Below the pieces are notes generated by a model. It ran no database searches and was not told the DNA's origin. It was given only the letters and a program-made list of their open reading frames with translations. A stretch of 37,479 nt of DNA from a virus, in IMG/VR virus record IMGVR_UViG_3300021375_000078, positions 1 to 37,479 of that record, one strand, 5' to 3'. Both the position numbers and the translations under genes were made by a program. How positions within the stretch are numbered: position 1 is the first letter of the stretch; every line of letters starts with the position of its first letter. Below are positions 37,341 to 37,479 of this stretch, piece by piece.

Positions 37341-37479
37341 TTATTTAACGATTATTTTTTTTAATTTTATTAATGCTTGTTCTTTTGTTTCATATTCTTT
37401 AGATACTCTTTTATGTAGTGGTGTAGTCATTATCATTATACGACCTACATAGTAATACCCTTCTTCTGTTCCTAATATG
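37341..37479 (-). CDS. C-terminal fragment of an unknown protein cut by the right edge
   Basis: The last 45 codons of a leftward gene are visible (Y-Y-Y-V-G-R-I-M-I-M-T-T-P and a Lys-rich K-E-Q-A-L-I-K-L-K-K-I-I-V-K tail); the start is outside the window. The stop lies 6 bases before the next start, so it belongs to the same transcript. Function unknown. Confidence 0.5.
   Translation of the reverse strand, partial: ILGTEEGYYYVGRIMIMTTPLHKRVSKEYETKEQALIKLKKIIVK

Noticed and set aside
1-37479. tRNA genes, CRISPR arrays, integrase or attachment sites
   Set aside because: I found no cloverleaf with a GTTCGA-type loop, no regular repeat-spacer array and no recombinase motif on either strand by eye.

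Overview
The window is part of the genome of a tailed double-stranded DNA bacteriophage, most likely infecting a Bacteroidota host and probably a marine flavobacterium. The phage call rests on virion and lysis-type genes (a large multidomain tail/adhesin protein, a 3TM-type holin, a decoration-like protein) next to a dense replication block. The host call is an inference from several signs: very AT-rich DNA, few Shine-Dalgarno sequences, a TAnnTTTG-type promoter element, Bacteroidota-style lipoproteins, and a DUF4846 protein, a family typical of that phylum. No terminase, portal, major capsid protein or integrase is visible, so the packaging/head module lies outside the window.

Layout. At 1-1401 a leftward nrdB-nrdA pair and one small gene are read out of the left edge. 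A divergent control region with two palindromes (about 1402-1525) separates them from a rightward virion block (1526-7673): a chain of very small overlapping genes, a holin, a decoration-like protein and a 1149-residue adhesin carrying beta-rich, cadherin-like and vWA domains. A strong bidirectional hairpin at 7677-7703 ends this block. From 7738 to the right edge every gene but one is read leftward. From left to right (so in reverse order of transcription) the leftward region holds: 7738-12606, accessory and nucleotide-metabolism genes (dATP/dGTP diphosphohydrolase-like, DUF932, DUF3820, SPL-like radical SAM, small SET-domain protein, MazG-like); 12611-15565, family B DNA polymerase with a Fis-like HTH protein; 15578-22061, PD-(D/E)XK nuclease, two paralogous unknown proteins, a MoxR-type AAA+ ATPase and a metallopeptidase-vWA protein; 22037-28542, RusA-like resolvase, TOPRIM primase, SSB-like protein, Sak4-like ATPase, DnaB-type helicase, putative loader, DnaA-domain-IV protein and uracil-DNA glycosylase; 28586-29020, the single rightward gene; 29021-34987, small genes, an SF2 helicase, an HNH endonuclease, zinc-binding mini-proteins, an acidic-tailed conserved protein and a replication-type HTH; 35160-37334, exported proteins (DUF4846 protein, membrane protein, two lipoproteins).

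How it works together. The phage appears to supply its own dNTPs (class I RNR, MazG and a second diphosphohydrolase), a primase-helicase-polymerase replisome, and recombination and repair functions (Sak4-like, RusA-like, PD-(D/E)XK, UDG, SPL-like). The least understood parts are the MoxR/vWA operon with its duplicated partner proteins and a terminator-like hairpin inside the vWA coding sequence, the exported lipoprotein/DUF4846 cassette, and many mini-genes linked by ATGA or TAATG overlaps. All family assignments come from reading motifs by eye; no database search was run.
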